Assembly (NCBI GenBank): GCA_964542745.1
Contig: CAZIVR010000004.1
Coordinates: forward strand, 1 to 64,000
Direction: 5' to 3'
Length of the DNA: 64,000 bases
DNA from: DATKAB01 sp964542745
Lineage (GTDB): Bacteria; Eisenbacteria; RBG-16-71-46
Shown: in pieces, positions 1 through 8,410 of the stretch
Layout of the letters: each line of letters opens with the position of its first letter
How positions within the stretch are numbered: position 1 is the first letter of the stretch
Notes under the pieces: generated by a model
What the model was told of the DNA's origin: nothing
Seen by the model: only the letters and a program-made list of their open reading frames with translations
Database searches by the model: none
Program-made: the position numbers and the translations under genes

Positions 1-55
1 AACCCCCAACCACCTCATTACAAATGAGATGCTCTACCAATTGAGCTACGCCAGC
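1..55 (-). tRNA. tRNA-Thr (UGU anticodon), 3' end cut by window edge
   Basis: On the minus strand the sequence starts with the acceptor strand GCTGGCG, then TA and the D-arm GCTCAATTGGTAGAGC. The anticodon arm TCTCA-TTTGTAA-TGAGG follows, with anticodon TGT at positions 22-20, which reads threonine ACA codons. The variable region and the start of the T-arm reach base 1. The rest of the T-arm and the 3' acceptor strand lie outside the window. The cloverleaf halves that are present pair as expected. Confidence 0.93.
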
Positions 56-91
56 GGCGCCCGGAAAGGCCCGAGCCGCCCGAGCGGGCGG

Positions 92-121
92 ACTCTAGGG
101 GGCCGCGAGCGCGGGTGTCAA
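92..121 (-). promoter_or_regulatory. sigma-70-type promoter of the tRNA-Thr gene
   Basis: On the minus strand a perfect -35 TTGACA (121-116) is separated by 18 bases from TAGAGT (97-92), about 37 bases upstream of the mature tRNA 5' end. A GC-rich stretch follows the -10, as is usual for stable-RNA promoters. The -10 shape TA..(G/C)T resembles the other promoters inferred in this window. Confidence 0.7.
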
Positions 122-393
122 GATCGCCGCGATTGACGCGGCCTTCGCGCCGAAATCGAAAAGGCAGCCGAACCGGGTGGATCGCTCCACACCTTCTGGC
201 TGCCTCTTCCCGAAAGGACAGGGAGTGACCGGGATGAACCCCACTGCCCCTCCGGCTTCGTTGACCGGGCGTATTTGGTTTTTTGTGACGAACTGTGAAC
301 GGTACTGCCTGCCTACTACCGAACTCGGCTGACTCGAGTTGCTCTCACCCCTCTCTCGCGAGCCGAACTTCACTGGAACCGGGTACGAGCCCC

Positions 394-414
394 TCGGGTG
401 ACCGCGTCACCCGA
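394..414. repeat. perfect 9-bp inverted repeat (operator- or hairpin-like)
   Basis: Arms TCGGGTGAC and GTCACCCGA flank a 3-base centre CGC with no mismatch. It lies in the gene-poor stretch, far from both the tRNA promoter and the end of the regulator operon. It could be a protein-binding site or the stem of a small RNA. Nothing nearby decides between these. Confidence 0.45.
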
Positions 415-797
415 ACGTTCCGAAACCTGCCGAAGCCGGGGTGACGCGGGCGGCGCGATGGGCCGATGGAGGTGCCGATTGCCGATCGGCCGCCCGCTCT
501 GCCGGAGCCTCTTCCCCCTCGAGGCCCCTTCCCCGTGCTTCGTGAAACCCTGCTTGCTGCCGACTGCGATTTCCGTATCCGAGTCGGAACCACAGCAGGG
601 TGCGTGCCAAATGCACGAATCCAGGGCGGCCATTTGAATTCTGCGAAAAGACTGAGGTTTTTGGGGATTTTCAGGGGCCCGGCGCGGATCGGACCGAGTC
701 TCCGGCTCCGGATCCGGGGCGGGTGTCACCCCCGCGGGTAACACACGGGGAGGGCTCTCGACGCGCAACGCGATGGCGGGCGCCGGATTGGGGCGCT

Positions 798-821
798 GTT
801 ACCGCAGGGTGACAGGGTAAC
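798..821 (-). terminator. weak hairpin downstream of the regulator operon
   Basis: GTTACC (798-803) and GGTAAC (816-821) can pair around a 12-base loop, about 48 bases after the regulator stop codon. No U-run follows, so an intrinsic terminator is only a possibility. Confidence 0.25.
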
Positions 822-868
822 GCCGGAAACAGGGCGACTCGGAGGGCGGACCGGGGAGGTCCGGTGGT

Positions 869-3277
869 TCAGTGCAGCTCGAGTTCGAGCCGCTTGAGGC
901 GGGCGTAGAGCGTCTTCCGGCTCACTCCGAGCAGCGCCGCGAGCCGGCTCTTGTTGCCGTCGGCACGGCCCCAGGCCTCGAGGATCGCGACCCGGTCGTG
1001 CTCGCCGCGCGCGCCCGCCGCCATGGCGGGGGCGGCATCGTGGCTCTCGAGGAGCGGCAGCAGCGCCGCCGCGTCCAGGGTGCCCTCTCCCGAGTGAAGC
1101 GCGCCCAGCCGCTTCATCACGTTCTCCAGCTCGCGGACGTTGCCCGGCCACGAGTGCGCGCGCAGCACCGACTCGGCCCCGGCGTCGAGCCGGGGACCCT
1201 CGAGCCCGCCGTAGAAACCGAGGAAGTGGCGGGCCAGCGGGACGATGTCCTCGCCGCGCTCGCGCAGGGCGGGGATCCGGATCTCGATCTCGTTGAGGCG
1301 GAACAGCAGGTCGCGGCGGAACAGCCGCTCGCCCGCTTCGCCGCGCAGGTCGCGATTGGTCGCCGCGATCAGCCGCACGTCGGAGCGGCGCACCTGGGTC
1401 TCGCCGAGCCGCAGGTATTCGCCGCTCTCGAGGAAGCGCAGCAGCGTGACCTGCACGTCGTGCGGGAGCTCGCCGACCTCGTCCAGGAACAGCGTGCCGC
1501 CGTGGGCGGCCTCGACCAGGCCGACGCCCTCGGCGTGGGCTCCCGTGAAGGCGCCCTTGCGGTGCCCGAAGAGCTGCGAGAGCGCGAGGTCGGCCCGCAG
1601 GGCCCCGCAGTTGAGCGCGATGAACGGTCCCGAGGCGCGCGAGGACTGGCCGTGGATGGTGCGGGCCACGAGTTCCTTGCCGGTGCCCGTCTCCCCCAGC
1701 ACCAGCACCGCCAGGTCGGTGGCCGCGGCGCGCCGCGCGAGCTGCTCCACCTCGCGCATGCGATGGGAGCAGGCGACCAGGCCCGGCGCGCGGCCGCGAC
1801 GGCCGAGCAGCGTGGCGGGCCGGCCGGCGGCCGGGGCCGACTCGCCGATCCTGCGGTGCAGCTCGTCCTCGGCCTGCTCGAGCCAGAAGTGGACCGGCAG
1901 CTCGGCGAACGAGCCGACCGCCCGGTACAGGTGGCGGCGGGCCTCGCGCGGATCCTGGTGGGCGCGGCCGAGGGCGAGCTCGACGCGCCCGATTTCGAGG
2001 CGTTCGCGGCACTCGGCGAGCAGCGTGGCGGCGTGCGTCCAGACCTGGAGCGCCTCCTCGCGGCGGCCGCGGGCCCACGAGATCTCTCCGGCCACGCGCT
2101 GGGAAACCGCGCGCTCCAGCCGGTCGCCGGTGCGCTCCGCGAGCCGGGCCGCGCGCTCGCAGGCGCGCGACGCCTCGTCGAGCCGCTGGAGCGCGCACAG
2201 CGCCTCCGCCCGGCGGCGCTCGATCTCGACCACCAGGTCGCCCTCCGGGGCGATCCGGTCGGCGAGGGCGAGCGCGTCCCCGTAGCGGGCGAGCGCGGCG
2301 TCCGCGTGGCCCCGGTCGTACTCCAGCTCGCCGAGGAACTCGAGGGCCAGCACTTCCTCGCGCCGCACCCCGGCCGACCGCGCCCGCTCCAGCGCCGAGA
2401 GCAGCAGCGTTTCGGCGTCGGAGAAGCGCCGCTCGAGCCGCGCCACGTTGCCGAGCCCGATCGTCACCTGGGCCAGCGACCAGTGGTCGGCGGTCTGCAG
2501 GAACACCCGTTCGGCGGCCCGGTAGCTCTCGTCGGCCTGGGGCCAGTTGCCGCACTTCTGGTGGACCACGCCGAGGTTCAGCAGGGCCGGCCCGGTGTCC
2601 GCGAAGCGGCCCAGCGAGCGGAAACTCTCGAGAGCCCCTTCGAAGTAGGCGGTCGCCGTCTCCCATTCGCAGCGGTTCTTGTGCAGGAGCCCGAGGTTGA
2701 CCCGCACCCGGGCCACCCGAAGCTCGTCGCCGAGCCGGCGGTGGAGCGCGAGCGCCTGCTCGTAGTGGTCGCGGGCCGCCCCGAGGTCGCCCTCGCGATA
2801 CGCGACGCGGCCCAGCTGGTTCAGCGCGTGCGCGGCGAGCGCCGAATCGCCGCCCTGATCGGCGAGCGCCAGGGCCCGCTCGGCCTCGGATCGCGCTTCC
2901 GGCAGCCGGCCCAGCCGGAAGAGCGCCTCCGAGCACTGCAGCCGGAGACGTCCCGCCAGCGGGGCGGAATCGAAGGACGCCTCGCCCCCGAGGATCTCGC
3001 GGCAGTGGGCGAGCGCCGCCTGGCACTCCCCGCGCGCGAGCCGGCAGTCCACGGCCTTGCTCTCGATCGCCGCACGCCGCGCGGCCGACAGCGTCCTGGC
3101 CCCCGGGCTGTCCAGCAGGCGCTGGATGGTCTCGAGGGCGGGCAGATGGCTGTCGGCCTGCAGGTAGAGATCCGCAAGCAGCTCGAGATCGGCGATCGCC
3201 GCCGCGCGCTCGGTCTCCGCGCGAACGGCGACTCGCTCCTCAAGTTCCGCAATGCGGTCGGGGTCGTAGCTCGGCAC
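869..3277 (-). CDS. TPR-domain sigma-54-type transcriptional activator (AAA+, Fis HTH)
   Basis: A bacterial enhancer-binding protein of about 802 residues. The first ~480 residues are tetratricopeptide-like helical repeats (for example ALNQLGRVAYREGDLGAARD), the likely sensor. A sigma-54 interaction AAA+ domain follows, with Walker A GETGTGKE near residue 535, an intact GAFTGA loop near 580 and Walker B GGTLFLDE near 600. The C-terminal Fis-type helix-turn-helix is NKSRLAALLGVSRKTLYARL. GAFTGA is the loop that contacts sigma-54, so it should drive sigma-54 promoters. I chose the GTG at 3277, with CGGAG eight bases upstream, over a TTG at 3295 lacking a Shine-Dalgarno. It follows the small exported protein at 3317-3673 by about 40 bases on the same strand, probably on one transcript. 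The pair is repeated at 28606-31415. Confidence 0.92.
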   Translation of the reverse strand: MPSYDPDRIAELEERVAVRAETERAAAIADLELLADLYLQADSHLPALETIQRLLDSPGARTLSAARRAAIESKAVDCRLARGECQAALAHCREILGGEASFDSAPLAGRLRLQCSEALFRLGRLPEARSEAERALALADQGGDSALAAHALNQLGRVAYREGDLGAARDHYEQALALHRRLGDELRVARVRVNLGLLHKNRCEWETATAYFEGALESFRSLGRFADTGPALLNLGVVHQKCGNWPQADESYRAAERVFLQTADHWSLAQVTIGLGNVARLERRFSDAETLLLSALERARSAGVRREEVLALEFLGELEYDRGHADAALARYGDALALADRIAPEGDLVVEIERRRAEALCALQRLDEASRACERAARLAERTGDRLERAVSQRVAGEISWARGRREEALQVWTHAATLLAECRERLEIGRVELALGRAHQDPREARRHLYRAVGSFAELPVHFWLEQAEDELHRRIGESAPAAGRPATLLGRRGRAPGLVACSHRMREVEQLARRAAATDLAVLVLGETGTGKELVARTIHGQSSRASGPFIALNCGALRADLALSQLFGHRKGAFTGAHAEGVGLVEAAHGGTLFLDEVGELPHDVQVTLLRFLESGEYLRLGETQVRRSDVRLIAATNRDLRGEAGERLFRRDLLFRLNEIEIRIPALRERGEDIVPLARHFLGFYGGLEGPRLDAGAESVLRAHSWPGNVRELENVMKRLGALHSGEGTLDAAALLPLLESHDAAPAMAAGARGEHDRVAILEAWGRADGNKSRLAALLGVSRKTLYARLKRLELELH

Positions 3278-3316
3278 GCCGAAACTCCGGTTCAACGGTC
3301 TGTGCGACGTCGCGGA

Positions 3317-3673
3317 CTACAGTCGAATCCAGTAGGCCCGCAGCGCGCGGTTCATCACCGATAGACGCCACATCCAGACGCTTCCCTCGATCCGGCCGTC
3401 ACCCGCAGCGCGAATCGAAAGGGCCCCGCCCCCGGAGCGAACCGTGCCACGCTGCTGGTACTTCAGCGACGTGGGAACCGGCTGGTCCGGATCTCCCGCC
3501 CCAGGCACGGGCGGAAGGCCGCCGATCGATCCACCGCTCCCGGGATCGCCGATCGGCGTGCTCTCGCGCGAAATGTACGAGTTGGCCGATGAGACGATCG
3601 GGCTGGAAACGACCAGCAGGGCGAGCAACGTCAGGATGAAAGTCCAGCGGCGATTCTTGATGAATCGAAGCAT
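3317..3673 (-). CDS. small exported protein paired with the TPR/sigma-54 regulator
   Basis: A 118-residue protein of no family I recognise. It opens with a clear signal peptide: basic MLRFIKNRRW, a hydrophobic core TFILTLLALLVV, then a small-residue cleavage zone ending SSANS. The mature part is rich in Gly, Pro and Asp (GDPGSGGS, GAGDPDQPVP) and ends in an aromatic and arginine-rich tail (EGSVWMWRLSVMNRALRAYW). The ATG at 3673 has AGGAAGG directly upstream. It sits immediately before the regulator at 869-3277. The protein at 31131-31415 has the same position, a signal peptide, GDPD.P and an SI...G..GSV(W/F) stretch, so the two look like distant homologues. A secreted signal or a cell-surface partner of the regulator is inferred from context alone. 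Confidence 0.72.
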   Translation of the reverse strand: MLRFIKNRRWTFILTLLALLVVSSPIVSSANSYISRESTPIGDPGSGGSIGGLPPVPGAGDPDQPVPTSLKYQQRGTVRSGGGALSIRAAGDGRIEGSVWMWRLSVMNRALRAYWIRL

Positions 3674-3685
3674 GACCTTCCTTCC

Positions 3686-3703
3686 TGTTCCCGGTAGAGA
3701 ACA
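3686..3703 (-). repeat. inverted repeat just before the ribosome binding site of the small exported protein gene
   Basis: TGTTC and GAACA are separated by 8 bases and end 12 bases before the start codon. In the mRNA this would form a small hairpin next to the Shine-Dalgarno AGGAAGG, so it could influence translation. It could equally be a binding site in DNA. Confidence 0.35.
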
Positions 3704-3748
3704 ATGGCCGTACTGCGGCCCAACCGGCGGAGGCGTCGGAGCCCTGTT

Positions 3749-3788
3749 GGAACGGATGGTGTGGATACGGGGTGACACGCACCGTTCC
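3749..3788 (-). promoter_or_regulatory. long leader hairpin upstream of the small exported protein gene
   Basis: In the minus-strand transcript GGAACGGUG (from 3788) pairs with CA-U-CCGUUCC (to 3749), and an inner GUGU/ACAC extends the stem. This makes about 13 base pairs with two single-base bulges and a 12-base loop. It lies in the roughly 140-base leader between the inferred start site near 3814 and the start codon at 3673. The second pair has a comparable hairpin at 31481-31519. Confidence 0.45.
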
Positions 3789-3821
3789 GGGGGGGTGGGC
3801 TGACCCCAGTGCCGTGCAAGG

Positions 3822-3850
3822 AGGCTATCCCCCTGCCGGACAGCCTTCAA
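3822..3850 (-). promoter_or_regulatory. promoter of the first peptide-regulator pair
   Basis: TTGAAG (3850-3845), a 17-base spacer, then TAGCCT (3827-3822), followed by CCTTGCA. It starts ten bases after the cysS stop codon. The second pair has the same arrangement at 31602-31630: TTGAAT, 17 bases, TAGCCT, CGTTGCC. The shared hexamers, spacing and downstream TTGC make this a good promoter or regulator-site candidate. It would give a leader of about 140 bases. Confidence 0.55.
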
Positions 3851-3859
3851 GGGTATTTT

Positions 3860-5287
3860 TTAGGCCCGGCGGAGTTTCTGCCCCGCGCCGGTGTCCTCGA
3901 CCAGCACCCCCAGGTCCCTCAGGCGGTCGCGGAGCCGGTCGGACTCGGCCCAGTTCCTGGCCTTGCGGGCGGCCTCGCGCGCCCCCGCCAGCTCCCGGAC
4001 CTCGGCCGGCCACTCCTCGGCGGCGGGCGCCTTCCAGAACAGCCCCAGCACCTGCCCGAGCCGAAGCAGGGCCACGGCCGCGGCCCGGGCCTCGGCCCCG
4101 GCCCCCTCGTCGAGCCCGCGGTTGACCGCCCGCGAGAGGTCGAACAGGTGCCCGATGGCCCGGGCGGTGTTGAAGTCGTCGTCCATGGCCTCGTGGAACA
4201 GCCGGTCGGCCTCGGCCACGGCCTCCCCGAGCCAGCCGCCCGCGCCGGACGCCGAGGCGATCGCCCCGGGGCCCCGGAGCGGGGCCGGGTCGGGAGCGGC
4301 CCACGCCCCGGCGCGAAGCAGCGGGGAACGCAGCCGCTCGTAGGCCACGCCCGCCTCCGCGAGCCGCTCGAGCGTGAACTCGATCGGGCTCCGGTACTGG
4401 GTCGAGAGCAGGTAGTAGCGCACCACCTCGGGATCCACCCGGGCGGCGATGTCCTCGATGAAGAACAGGTTGCCCGTGCTCTTCGACATCTTCTCCCCGC
4501 CCAGGTTGACCATGCCGTTCTCGCACCAGAAGTTCGCGAACGGCTTCCCGGTGCACGCCTCGCTCTGGGCGATCTCGTTCTCGTGGTGCGGGAAGATCAG
4601 GTCCTGCCCGCCGCCGTGGATGTCGAGCGTCTCCCCGAGGTGCTTGATCGCCATCGCCGAGCACTCGATGTGCCAGCCCGGGCGCCCCGGCCCCCACGGC
4701 GACTCCCAGGCGGGTTCGCCCGGCTTGCTGCCCTTCCAGAGCGCGAAGTCGAGCGGATCGCGCTTGGCTTCGCCCGGCTCGATCCGGTAGCCCTCGCGCA
4801 TCTCGTCCACCCGGCGGCCGGAGAGCTTTCCGTAGTCGGCGCGCGACCGCACGTCGAAGTAGACGTCGCCCCCGGCCGGGTAGGCGTGCCCCTTCTCGAT
4901 CAGGCGGGCGATGATCGCGTGCATCTCGGCGATGTGCCGCGTGGCGCGCGGGTAGACGGTCGCCCTCAGGATGTTGTGGAGATCCGCGTAGCGCAGGTAG
5001 GCCTCGATGTTCCGCTCGCTCACCGACTCCCAGGCGACGCCCTCGGCGTTGGCGCGCTCGATGATCTTGTCGTCCACGTCGGTGAAGTTGTAGGCGTAGG
5101 TGACCTCGAACCCGAGGTGCTCGAGGTAGCGGCGCATGACCTCGCCCGAGAGCGACGCCCGCATGTGCCCCACGTGGGGCTTGTTCTGCACGGTCATGCC
5201 GCACACGTACATGCGCACCTTCCCCGGGGTGACCGGCGTGAATTCGCGCTTCTCCCGCGTCAGGGTGTCGTAGATGCGTAGCGCCAC
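3860..5287 (-). CDS. cysS: cysteine--tRNA ligase
   Basis: Class I aminoacyl-tRNA synthetase that charges tRNA-Cys in the cytoplasm. At 475 residues it has the usual length. The N-terminal YVCGMTVQNKPHVGHMR carries the first zinc-binding Cys and the HIGH-type motif (HVGH). WHIECSAM and HHENEIAQSEA carry the remaining zinc ligands, and GEKMSKSTGN is the KMSKS loop. The helical tRNA-binding C-terminus is complete. It follows mscS by 25 bases. The promoter of the peptide-regulator pair begins just after its stop, so some read-through into that pair is possible. Confidence 0.98.
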   Translation of the reverse strand: MALRIYDTLTREKREFTPVTPGKVRMYVCGMTVQNKPHVGHMRASLSGEVMRRYLEHLGFEVTYAYNFTDVDDKIIERANAEGVAWESVSERNIEAYLRYADLHNILRATVYPRATRHIAEMHAIIARLIEKGHAYPAGGDVYFDVRSRADYGKLSGRRVDEMREGYRIEPGEAKRDPLDFALWKGSKPGEPAWESPWGPGRPGWHIECSAMAIKHLGETLDIHGGGQDLIFPHHENEIAQSEACTGKPFANFWCENGMVNLGGEKMSKSTGNLFFIEDIAARVDPEVVRYYLLSTQYRSPIEFTLERLAEAGVAYERLRSPLLRAGAWAAPDPAPLRGPGAIASASGAGGWLGEAVAEADRLFHEAMDDDFNTARAIGHLFDLSRAVNRGLDEGAGAEARAAAVALLRLGQVLGLFWKAPAAEEWPAEVRELAGAREAARKARNWAESDRLRDRLRDLGVLVEDTGAGQKLRRA

Positions 5288-5312
5288 GGCGTGCTCCTCG
5301 GAAGGTTCGGGT

Positions 5313-6206
5313 TCAGGGTCCTGCGGCGCCGGGCGCGAGCAGCACCTCGCGCGCGGAACGGAACGCGTGGCCGGCCTCGCTCAGCGCCTCGTGGATCCGC
5401 CGGCGCAGCTCGCGCGAGACCTCGGGCGCGTCGGGCCCGGGCTTGGCCCGCAGCACGACCCGGATCAGGGTCTCGGTGGGGCCGAGGCTCTCGATGCCCC
5501 AGACCTCGATCGGATCGAGCAGGCGGGCGCGCCACGCCGGATCCGCGTTCATGGACGTCGCGGCCGCGCGGCAGGCCGCGATCGCTCCGTCGAGATCGGC
5601 GCCGGTCGCGACCGGCACGTCCACCGCGAGCCGTTGCCAGCCGCGGCTCCGGTTGGTGACGATCTTCATCTCCCCGTTGGGGACGAAGTGCACGTAGCCG
5701 TTGAAGTCCCGGAGCGTCGTGGCCCGAAGCGTGATGGCTTCGACCGTGGCGGGCTTCCCCCCGATCTCGATCAGGTCGCCGACCGAGTACTGGTCCTCGG
5801 CCAGGATGAAGATGCCCGCGATCATGTCGCGCACCAGGGTTTGGGCGCCGAAGCCGAGCGCGACGCCGAGGATCCCGGCGCCGGCGAGCAGCGGCTTCAC
5901 GTCCCAGCCGAGGATCGCGAGCGAGTGCACCAGCACCGCCGCCGCGATCAGCGAGGTGATGAAGTTGCGCAGCACCTGCCCCACGGTGCTGGCGCGCTGG
6001 GACGCCGCCTCCGACGCGTCGCCGGAGCGCCGAACCACGCGCTCCAGGCGGCCGACCACCAGGAACAGGAGGCGCTGCGCCACGAAGCCGCCGAGCAGCG
6101 TGAGCAGGATGCGCCCGCCCATTTCCGCCAGCTTCTCGGTCTCGGGCAGGAGCGCCCGCCAGCCGGTGGCGGCGGCGGCGACGAACGCGGCATGAAGGGG
6201 GTGCAT
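5313..6206 (-). CDS. small-conductance mechanosensitive channel (MscS family)
   Basis: Inner-membrane channel that releases solutes on hypo-osmotic shock. About 297 residues: three predicted membrane helices, then the conserved pore and beta region (GAGILGVALGFGAQTLVRDM, DLIEIGG, VPNGEMKIVTNRSR), which is the MscS signature. The C-terminal alpha-beta domain is short, as in the minimal MscS type. I chose the ATG at 6206. An in-frame GTG at 6245 is also possible, and neither has a clear Shine-Dalgarno. It lies between a TonB-dependent receptor and cysS on the same strand. Confidence 0.93.
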   Translation of the reverse strand: MHPLHAAFVAAAATGWRALLPETEKLAEMGGRILLTLLGGFVAQRLLFLVVGRLERVVRRSGDASEAASQRASTVGQVLRNFITSLIAAAVLVHSLAILGWDVKPLLAGAGILGVALGFGAQTLVRDMIAGIFILAEDQYSVGDLIEIGGKPATVEAITLRATTLRDFNGYVHFVPNGEMKIVTNRSRGWQRLAVDVPVATGADLDGAIAACRAAATSMNADPAWRARLLDPIEVWGIESLGPTETLIRVVLRAKPGPDAPEVSRELRRRIHEALSEAGHAFRSAREVLLAPGAAGP

Positions 6207-6264
6207 GTGGGGCGCGATGAAACGGCATCCGGGGCCGTTTGTCACGCCGGGCGGGCGCCCCCGA

Positions 6265-8295
6265 TCAGCGCGTCGAGAGCGTCAGGCCCGCGTGCACCGA
6301 CCGGGGCAGCCCGGGCTCGTAGTAGCGTCCGTTGATCCCGTTGATGAACACCGAGGCGATGTGGGTCTTGTCGAGCAGGTTCGTGCCGCTCACGAACCCC
6401 GAGAGGGACCCGGCGCCGATCTCGCGTTCGAACGAGAGGCTCGCGTTCCAGATCCCGTAGCCGAAGGTGGCGGCGCTCGCCGAGTTGCGGTCGTCGGCGA
6501 AATAGCGGCCGGCCCCCTCGACCGAGGTGTCGAGCCGGAGCCTCGCGGGAAGGCCGAGCGCCGCACCGCCCGAGAAGACCGCCGAGGGCAGCCCGGGAAT
6601 GTCCTTGCCGCCGAAATCCACCCCGTCGCTCACGTATTTCACGTACTCGTTGTCGGAAAACGTTCCCGAGCCACGCAGGGTCAGGGGCCCGGCCGGCTGC
6701 CACACGGCCTCCAGTTCCACGCCGCGCCGCCGCGACTGCCCGGCCGTGAAGAAATAGGCGCCGCCGCCCTGCGAGACGATGTCGTTGCCGACGTCGATCC
6801 AGTAGGCCGCCGCGTCGTACCGCCAGCGCCCGAGCACGTTCTGGATCTCTCCGCGCACGCCGGCCTCCCAGGTCCGCGAGTGCATCGCCTCGAGCAGCGG
6901 ATTGAGGCCCGTGCTCGCGAACTGGGGCGGAGGATCGATCTCGTTGAAGGCCGGCGCTTCCACGCCGCCTCCGAGCGCCGCGTAGGCGGTGTGCCGCGCC
7001 CACCGCCGCGACAGCGTGGCCTTGGGGGTCAGGCGCGTGAAGCGCTTGGAGGCGCTGAGCGACGGGGTGATGAAATCCTCCGAGAGGTACCAGAGGTTGT
7101 CGTAGCGGAGCGCGGCCTGCGCCACCCAGCGCCCGTCCCACGCCAGCTCCTGCTGCACGAATCCGCCGGCGCTGTTCGCCCCCTCCCGCTTGTTCGCGCG
7201 CAGCGTCGTGCCGCGGGCGCCGCGGACCTGGTTGTAGAACAGGATCGAGCCGTCGAGGAAGGACTCGTCGAACCCGGCGAACGTGCGCGCCTCGAGCCTG
7301 GGCGCGGGTGTCCAGGCGCCCGTCCACGCGCCGCTCCCCCCGACGAAATAGCGGTTGAAGTCGCGGAAGCGGTCGCGCTCGGATCGCTGCAGCTTGCGCG
7401 GCTCGACCCAGGCCGAGAGCGACACGGTCTGGCGATCCCCGATCGCGGATTCGTACGTGGTGGCGAGCCGGAGGATGCGGTTGAAGCGGCGCTCGTCGCG
7501 TTTCACGAAATTGGAGTCCGCCCGCCGCGGGTCCGCCACCCACTCCGAGGCCGTGAGCGCGCCGGGAAAGCGATTGAGGGTGCTGGCCCCGTCCGCCAGC
7601 AGCAGCAGCCGCCCGCGATCCGACACCGGGGCCGCGAGCCGGACCTGCGCGAGCGTGGAGAAGCTCTCGCTGTGCTCGCGCCAGCCGTCGAACGCGGTCG
7701 TGCCGAGCGCCACCGTGCCGCGGGCGCGCCCGGCGGCGAATCCCACGACGCCCTGCTCCCGGTGAAACCCGAACTCGCCGGCGCGCTGCTCGTAGCGCAC
7801 GTACGGCCGTTCGAAATCGAGGCGCGACAGGAGGTGGATGACGCCGCCCGAGGCGTTGCCGTAGAGCGCCGAGGCGTTGCTGCGCGACACCTCGACCCGG
7901 TCGGCGGTCCCGAGGTCCACCAGGTCGAGCGAGGTGCGACCGTCGGGATCCGAGACCGGGATCCCGTCGGTGAGCACGCGGATGCCGCGCATGTTGCCCG
8001 CGTTCGAGCGCTCGCCGTTGCCCCGCGCGCCGAAGCCGCGGATCGTGATCCGCACGTCCTGCGCGCCGCCCCGGCTCTGCACGAACACGCCGGGAATTCC
8101 GCCGAGGGCGTCGGCGAGCCCGATCAGGCGGTTCCCGGCGAACCCGCGGCGGTCCACCACGGTGAAGGCGATCGGCGCGGCCAGCGCCGCCGACGGCAGT
8201 CGGGTTCCGGTGACGATCGTCGCCGGGAGGTGGAGCACGACGCTGTCGGCCGCGGGGGCGGCGGCCAGGAGGGACGCGGCGAGGAGGAGGTTCAT
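6265..8295 (-). CDS. TonB-dependent outer-membrane receptor
   Basis: A 676-residue outer-membrane transporter, probably for a siderophore, vitamin or other scarce ligand; the substrate cannot be told. A short signal peptide (MNLLLAASLLAAAPAADS) comes first. The plug domain follows: IVTGTRLPSA, the GIPGVFVQSRGGAQDVRITI box, GIRVLTDGIPVSDPDGRT, and VEVSRSNASALYGNASGGVI. About 500 residues of alternating aromatic beta strands form the barrel, ending GLTLSTR without the usual final aromatic residue. No energising exbB/exbD/tonB genes or cofactor riboswitch are seen nearby. Confidence 0.93.
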   Translation of the reverse strand: MNLLLAASLLAAAPAADSVVLHLPATIVTGTRLPSAALAAPIAFTVVDRRGFAGNRLIGLADALGGIPGVFVQSRGGAQDVRITIRGFGARGNGERSNAGNMRGIRVLTDGIPVSDPDGRTSLDLVDLGTADRVEVSRSNASALYGNASGGVIHLLSRLDFERPYVRYEQRAGEFGFHREQGVVGFAAGRARGTVALGTTAFDGWREHSESFSTLAQVRLAAPVSDRGRLLLLADGASTLNRFPGALTASEWVADPRRADSNFVKRDERRFNRILRLATTYESAIGDRQTVSLSAWVEPRKLQRSERDRFRDFNRYFVGGSGAWTGAWTPAPRLEARTFAGFDESFLDGSILFYNQVRGARGTTLRANKREGANSAGGFVQQELAWDGRWVAQAALRYDNLWYLSEDFITPSLSASKRFTRLTPKATLSRRWARHTAYAALGGGVEAPAFNEIDPPPQFASTGLNPLLEAMHSRTWEAGVRGEIQNVLGRWRYDAAAYWIDVGNDIVSQGGGAYFFTAGQSRRRGVELEAVWQPAGPLTLRGSGTFSDNEYVKYVSDGVDFGGKDIPGLPSAVFSGGAALGLPARLRLDTSVEGAGRYFADDRNSASAATFGYGIWNASLSFEREIGAGSLSGFVSGTNLLDKTHIASVFINGINGRYYEPGLPRSVHAGLTLSTR

Positions 8296-8410
8296 GAGAT
8301 CGCGGGCTCCATGGAACGACGTCTCGGCGACGATCGGGGCGCCGGATTCCGCCCCGACGCCCCGGCCACGCGGCGCGCTCCCGGCCGGGAGGCGCGCCGC
8401 GCGGGCGTGG

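Larger units (their letters stand above)
122..868. other. gene-poor stretch between tRNA-Thr and the first regulator
   Basis: About 750 bases without a convincing gene. Open frames of 60-130 codons exist in several frames, but they overlap one another, are rich in Arg/Pro/Gly and lack ribosome binding sites. The stretch contains a perfect inverted repeat at 394-414, a GGGTG-T-CACCC palindrome at 721-731 and a small hairpin at 798-821. It may hold the 3' untranslated region of the regulator operon that ends at 869. Confidence 0.5.

Noticed and set aside
398..768. Several 60-130 codon frames near the tRNA
   Set aside because: Mutually overlapping, Arg/Pro-rich, no start signals.
872..3364. 830-codon plus-strand open frame opposite the first regulator
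   Set aside because: It mirrors the codon phase of the minus-strand gene in GC-rich DNA, is Arg/Glu/Ala-rich and has no family motif.
3824..3837. GG-N10-GC spacing resembling a sigma-54 promoter before the first small exported gene
   Set aside because: Flanking bases do not fit TGGCAC/TTGC and the second module lacks any equivalent; the shared TTGAA-N17-TAGCCT fits better.
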